This document shows, piece by piece, positions 61,785 through 64,000 of a stretch of DNA of 64,000 nucleotides. The translations under genes and the position numbers were made by a program. Origin of the DNA: OLB9 sp041392785. GTDB lineage: Bacteria > Bacteroidota > Bacteroidia > Chitinophagales > Saprospiraceae. Position 1 is the stretch's first letter. Every line of letters starts with the position of its first letter. The notes below the pieces were generated by a model. The model ran no database searches. It saw only the letters and a program-made list of their open reading frames with translations, and was not told where the DNA came from. Location of the stretch: assembly GCA_041392785.1 (NCBI GenBank), contig JAWKLK010000003.1, positions 248,001 through 312,000 on the forward strand. Direction: 5' to 3'.

Positions 61785-62234
61785 TTACTTTTCTAGATAA
61801 AATGAATTTTCGCAATCTCCTGATGTGCTTTCACAAGGTATTTTTATTTTGATGTTGAGTTTGTCATCAGATATAAATTGCAAATCATAAGAATAAATAT
61901 AAGTGGCCAAACCACTTTTGAATGTTAAATCCATTTTATCATTAGATACAATGAATTGTCCATTAATAGCATTAAGCTTTGGATTGATCCCTTTATAAGC
62001 ATAACTATTTATAAAAGTCCCGTTTGTCTTGAACTCAAAATAACTACTATCAACAAAATATTTCACATGGTAAACGTCCGTTGAATCAGGATCTTGGGAT
62101 GTAAATGATACTTGCTTCCATTTGCCAATTAGTTTATTCAAATTTTCTTGTGTCGCATCTTGGATAGTCTCGTCTTTGGTACAGGAGAACAATAAGATTA
62201 CTAATAAAACTAAATAAAAACCTAACTTTTTCAT
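61785..62234 (-). CDS. Lipocalin-like lipoprotein, type B copy 1
   Basis: This 149-aa lipoprotein (LLFSC) has IGKWKQVSFTSQDPDSTD, SYFEFKTNGTFINSYAY and GQFIVSNDKMDLTF, and two late cysteines (PCESTSGDC). It is the first of the four in transcription order and is nearly identical to the other type B protein over the signal peptide and TKDET..D.TQENL segment. The ATG at 62234 is used. Confidence 0.7.
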   Translation of the reverse strand: MKKLGFYLVLLVILLFSCTKDETIQDATQENLNKLIGKWKQVSFTSQDPDSTDVYHVKYFVDSSYFEFKTNGTFINSYAYKGINPKLNAINGQFIVSNDKMDLTFKSGLATYIYSYDLQFISDDKLNIKIKIPCESTSGDCENSFYLEK

Positions 62235-62246
62235 AAATTTTAATTT

Positions 62247-62273
62247 TTTGGCTGACTGGCAGATCCCACCATT
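62247..62273 (-). promoter_or_regulatory. Shared leader motif, copy 1
   Basis: It is identical over 27 bp to 61042-61068, 13 bp upstream of the type B ATG. A small palindrome ACCCA-ATA-TGGGT follows at 62274-62286. Confidence 0.7.
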
Positions 62274-62312
62274 AACCCAATATGGGTCCAAAATTTTTTA
62301 TATATTTAATAT

Positions 62313-62960
62313 TCATTTGTCCGTAAAAAACCATCCCCGACTAAATATTTTCGGTGGAGGACTTAACTTTATCCCGATCCCAAAATCGACATAGATATTG
62401 GAACTAGAAAAGTTAAAATTACCTCCAAAAACAAATTTTACGTTCCTCCCCAGTTCAAAATAAGGAGACAATCCAAAGGAAGCTTCACTTAAGTCTCGCA
62501 AATTTGCTTTCTCAATATCTCTAGAAACTTTTGCACCAGGACTGGTAAAACTTGGTGTTATGGTGAAGGAAAATTTATCACTAAGATTATATGTTATGTA
62601 CAGCGGAAGAGTAGCGTTAAAAGTTCCGTAATTATAATTCAATGATGGACCGACAGCAATAAAAGACGTGGAATCCCGATTTACAAAAAAAGTGTACTTT
62701 GCTCCTAAACTGACACATGCTTGGGTATTAATTTTACTTACAAAATCCAGGTTTTCTGTGATGCCGCGATTTATAATAGCTTCAATCATTATATAACCAT
62801 CATTTTTGAAATTTGATCCAATATCGACCACGCTAGTAGAACTTATATTTCCTTTTCCTGTAGGCTTTGCTGTTTGAAACTGAGTTGTTGTCGCACATGA
62901 TGACATAAATAGGATAAGAAACCATATATTGACGATAATAAAGTATTTTATTATTTGCAT
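62313..62960 (-). CDS. Lipoprotein with beta-barrel-like body, 215 aa
   Basis: The lipobox is in FMSSC (Cys about residue 22). The mature part begins ATTTQFQTAKPTGKGN, then shows alternating beta strands (SLGAKYTFFV; FIAVGPSLNYNYG; FGLSPYFELG; VDFGIGIKL), a pattern seen in small outer-membrane barrels. It is upstream of the four lipocalin-like genes on the same strand and may share their transcript. Confidence 0.6.
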   Translation of the reverse strand: MQIIKYFIIVNIWFLILFMSSCATTTQFQTAKPTGKGNISSTSVVDIGSNFKNDGYIMIEAIINRGITENLDFVSKINTQACVSLGAKYTFFVNRDSTSFIAVGPSLNYNYGTFNATLPLYITYNLSDKFSFTITPSFTSPGAKVSRDIEKANLRDLSEASFGLSPYFELGRNVKFVFGGNFNFSSSNIYVDFGIGIKLSPPPKIFSRGWFFTDK

Positions 62961-62969
62961 AACATTTGC

Positions 62970-63188
62970 TTATACTATATTAGAGTCAAATTCAAAAAAA
63001 AGGTACCCATATATGTCTATATTTTCCAAATAAAAATTCAACCATTGGCCTAAATAGAATGTATAAAACCAAATGATCAGTATTATAATAATGTGCAGTA
63101 TGCCGAAATAAAAAATTGGTAAATGTATGTTCACATAATTGTAGTGAGTGTAAATTTTTAAGTTGATCAATAGCCCTAGCAATGACAA
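62970..63188 (-). CDS. Possible small membrane protein, 72 aa
   Basis: The frame starts with TTG and has two hydrophobic stretches (about residues 2-11 and 24-46). No family and no ATG. It lies 9 bp before the lipoprotein-barrel gene in the same direction. It may be real or just an AT-rich open frame. Confidence 0.25.
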   Translation of the reverse strand: MSLLGLLINLKIYTHYNYVNIHLPIFYFGILHIIIILIIWFYTFYLGQWLNFYLENIDIYGYLFFEFDSNIV

Positions 63189-63279
63189 ATACTACAATAA
63201 ACTATTTCACTAATCCAAGCTGTGAGTTATTAACTCTGGCACCTCCTGATTCAATGGCGATAAAAATCAAATTATTTTT

Positions 63280-64000
63280 CTAATTTATAATATCAAATGC
63301 TGCCCAGTAGTATGGATTTGAATATGATTTGCTAATCATAATTTGCGCATTTTTTAAAGCTTTAACAGGGTTAAGTTTTTCATTGATCATCCCATTATAA
63401 AAACTCGTCATAAACAAGGACGTCACTTTATCAGGCACCTCCCACAAGCTATATACAACTGTATTAATTCCCGATAATTTAAAGGATCTCTGTAGACCAT
63501 ATAATCCTTCAAATTTTTTATAAAACCCCAAACCCGAATTACAAGAAGAAAGCACAACCATTTTTATTTTTGAAAGATCTAATTCTGATATTTCCTCAGG
63601 GGTAAGAATCCCGTCATCTAAATCAAAAATGTCCTGTTTATTTAAGCGATTGGCTCCAGAAAACACTAATCCTGAATAATCTACCGTAGTCGAATCTTTC
63701 TTTCCATAATAAAAGCCGTGTGTGCTAATGTGTAAAATGTCTATAGTCTGATCCACTAAATCTCTTATTTTATCTTCTCCTGCAAAACATCCTGAATATA
63801 ATTGACAAGAGATTCCTATCGAATTTTTAGAAATATTTTCAATTTCTTCTCCAGTAAAAGGTAGTGCCATCCAATGTAGCTTATCAAATCCACTTCTTTT
63901 AGGATTGTCCAAATAGGCTAAATTGGATTCTTGCTTTTCTGATGCATTTTCTTGAGTGCATACATTGTTATAATCAATACCTCCAAATAACACAATTTTA
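63280..64000 (-). CDS. CHAT-domain (caspase-like) protease, C-terminal part
   Basis: This is partial: the frame remains open past the window end (KIVLFGGIDYNN at the edge), so the N-terminus, usually TPR repeats in such proteins, is outside. The caspase-like catalytic His is in ILHISTHGFYYG (codon 63722-63720) and the Cys in VVLSSCNSGLG (codon 63543-63541). The end has GLQRSFKLSGINTVVYSLWEV and the PVKALKNAQ / NPYYWAAF blocks typical of CHAT domains. CHAT proteases often act in signalling or defence. Target unknown. Confidence 0.85.
   Translation of the reverse strand, partial: KIVLFGGIDYNNVCTQENASEKQESNLAYLDNPKRSGFDKLHWMALPFTGEEIENISKNSIGISCQLYSGCFAGEDKIRDLVDQTIDILHISTHGFYYGKKDSTTVDYSGLVFSGANRLNKQDIFDLDDGILTPEEISELDLSKIKMVVLSSCNSGLGFYKKFEGLYGLQRSFKLSGINTVVYSLWEVPDKVTSLFMTSFYNGMINEKLNPVKALKNAQIMISKSYSNPYYWAAFDIIN

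Noticed and set aside
1..64000. CRISPR arrays, tRNA and rRNA genes
   Set aside because: I saw no regularly spaced repeats of 24-40 bp, no cloverleaf with a TTCRA loop, and no rRNA-like sequence. Repeats in 21-27 kb are protein domain repeats.

Overview
The window is chromosomal DNA of a Bacteroidota bacterium, most likely of the Saprospiraceae type. The evidence is the AT-rich composition, repeated TAnnTTTG promoter elements, start sites without obvious Shine-Dalgarno sequences, a giant secreted protein with a type IX secretion (T9SS) C-terminal sorting domain, a division cluster in Bacteroidota order, and an FtsZ ending in the phylum-typical NNSFL..NVD tail. I saw no tRNA, rRNA or CRISPR array.

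Region 1 (1-10.4 kb) is accessory. Small unrelated genes (exported barrel, ParD antitoxin, membrane proteins, DUF2071, methyltransferase, Crp/Fnr regulator) are separated by 60-100 bp imperfect palindromes. The right ends of these spacers carry a GTTRT-like core 20-30 bp before each start codon. This looks like an array of integron-style cassettes with no integrase in view. It contains gene wreckage (a ParE/XRE chimera, a DUF6090 stub), then a candidate membrane terpene cyclase with a DoxX-like partner, then an arsR-DUF6428 pair cut short by a dispersed repeat.

Region 2 (10.4-17.1 kb) is a tripartite heavy-metal efflux operon: small exported protein, CzcA-type RND pump, TolC-like outer-membrane protein, lipoprotein adaptor. 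A DUF1905 protein follows. Region 3 (17.2-41.0 kb) is core and envelope genome: ftsK, an ECF sigma/anti-sigma-like pair, a 2006-aa HYR/dockerin-like T9SS protein, deoB, tatC with two small membrane genes, a TPR lipoprotein, a secreted esterase, a small barrel, a TMTC-like GT-C/TPR membrane protein, a GH3-beta-lactamase fusion, and topoisomerase IV subunit B.

Region 4 (41.15-42.47 kb) is a complete insertion sequence with 20-bp inverted repeats, a 10-bp target duplication and a probable programmed -1 frameshift. An orphan LuxR-type response regulator follows. Region 5 (44.0-59.7 kb) is the division and cell-wall (dcw) cluster: mraZ, rsmH, ftsL-like, ftsI (with PASTA), murE, mraY, murD, ftsW, murG, murC, ftsQ, ftsA, ftsZ. 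It has MraZ boxes at its head, a terminator-like hairpin between murE and mraY, and a terminator after ftsZ.

Region 6 (59.9-64 kb, minus strand) holds four tandem lipocalin-like lipoprotein genes in two alternating types, each preceded by the same leader motif. Upstream lie a lipoprotein barrel and the C-terminal part of a CHAT (caspase-like) protease that runs off the window.
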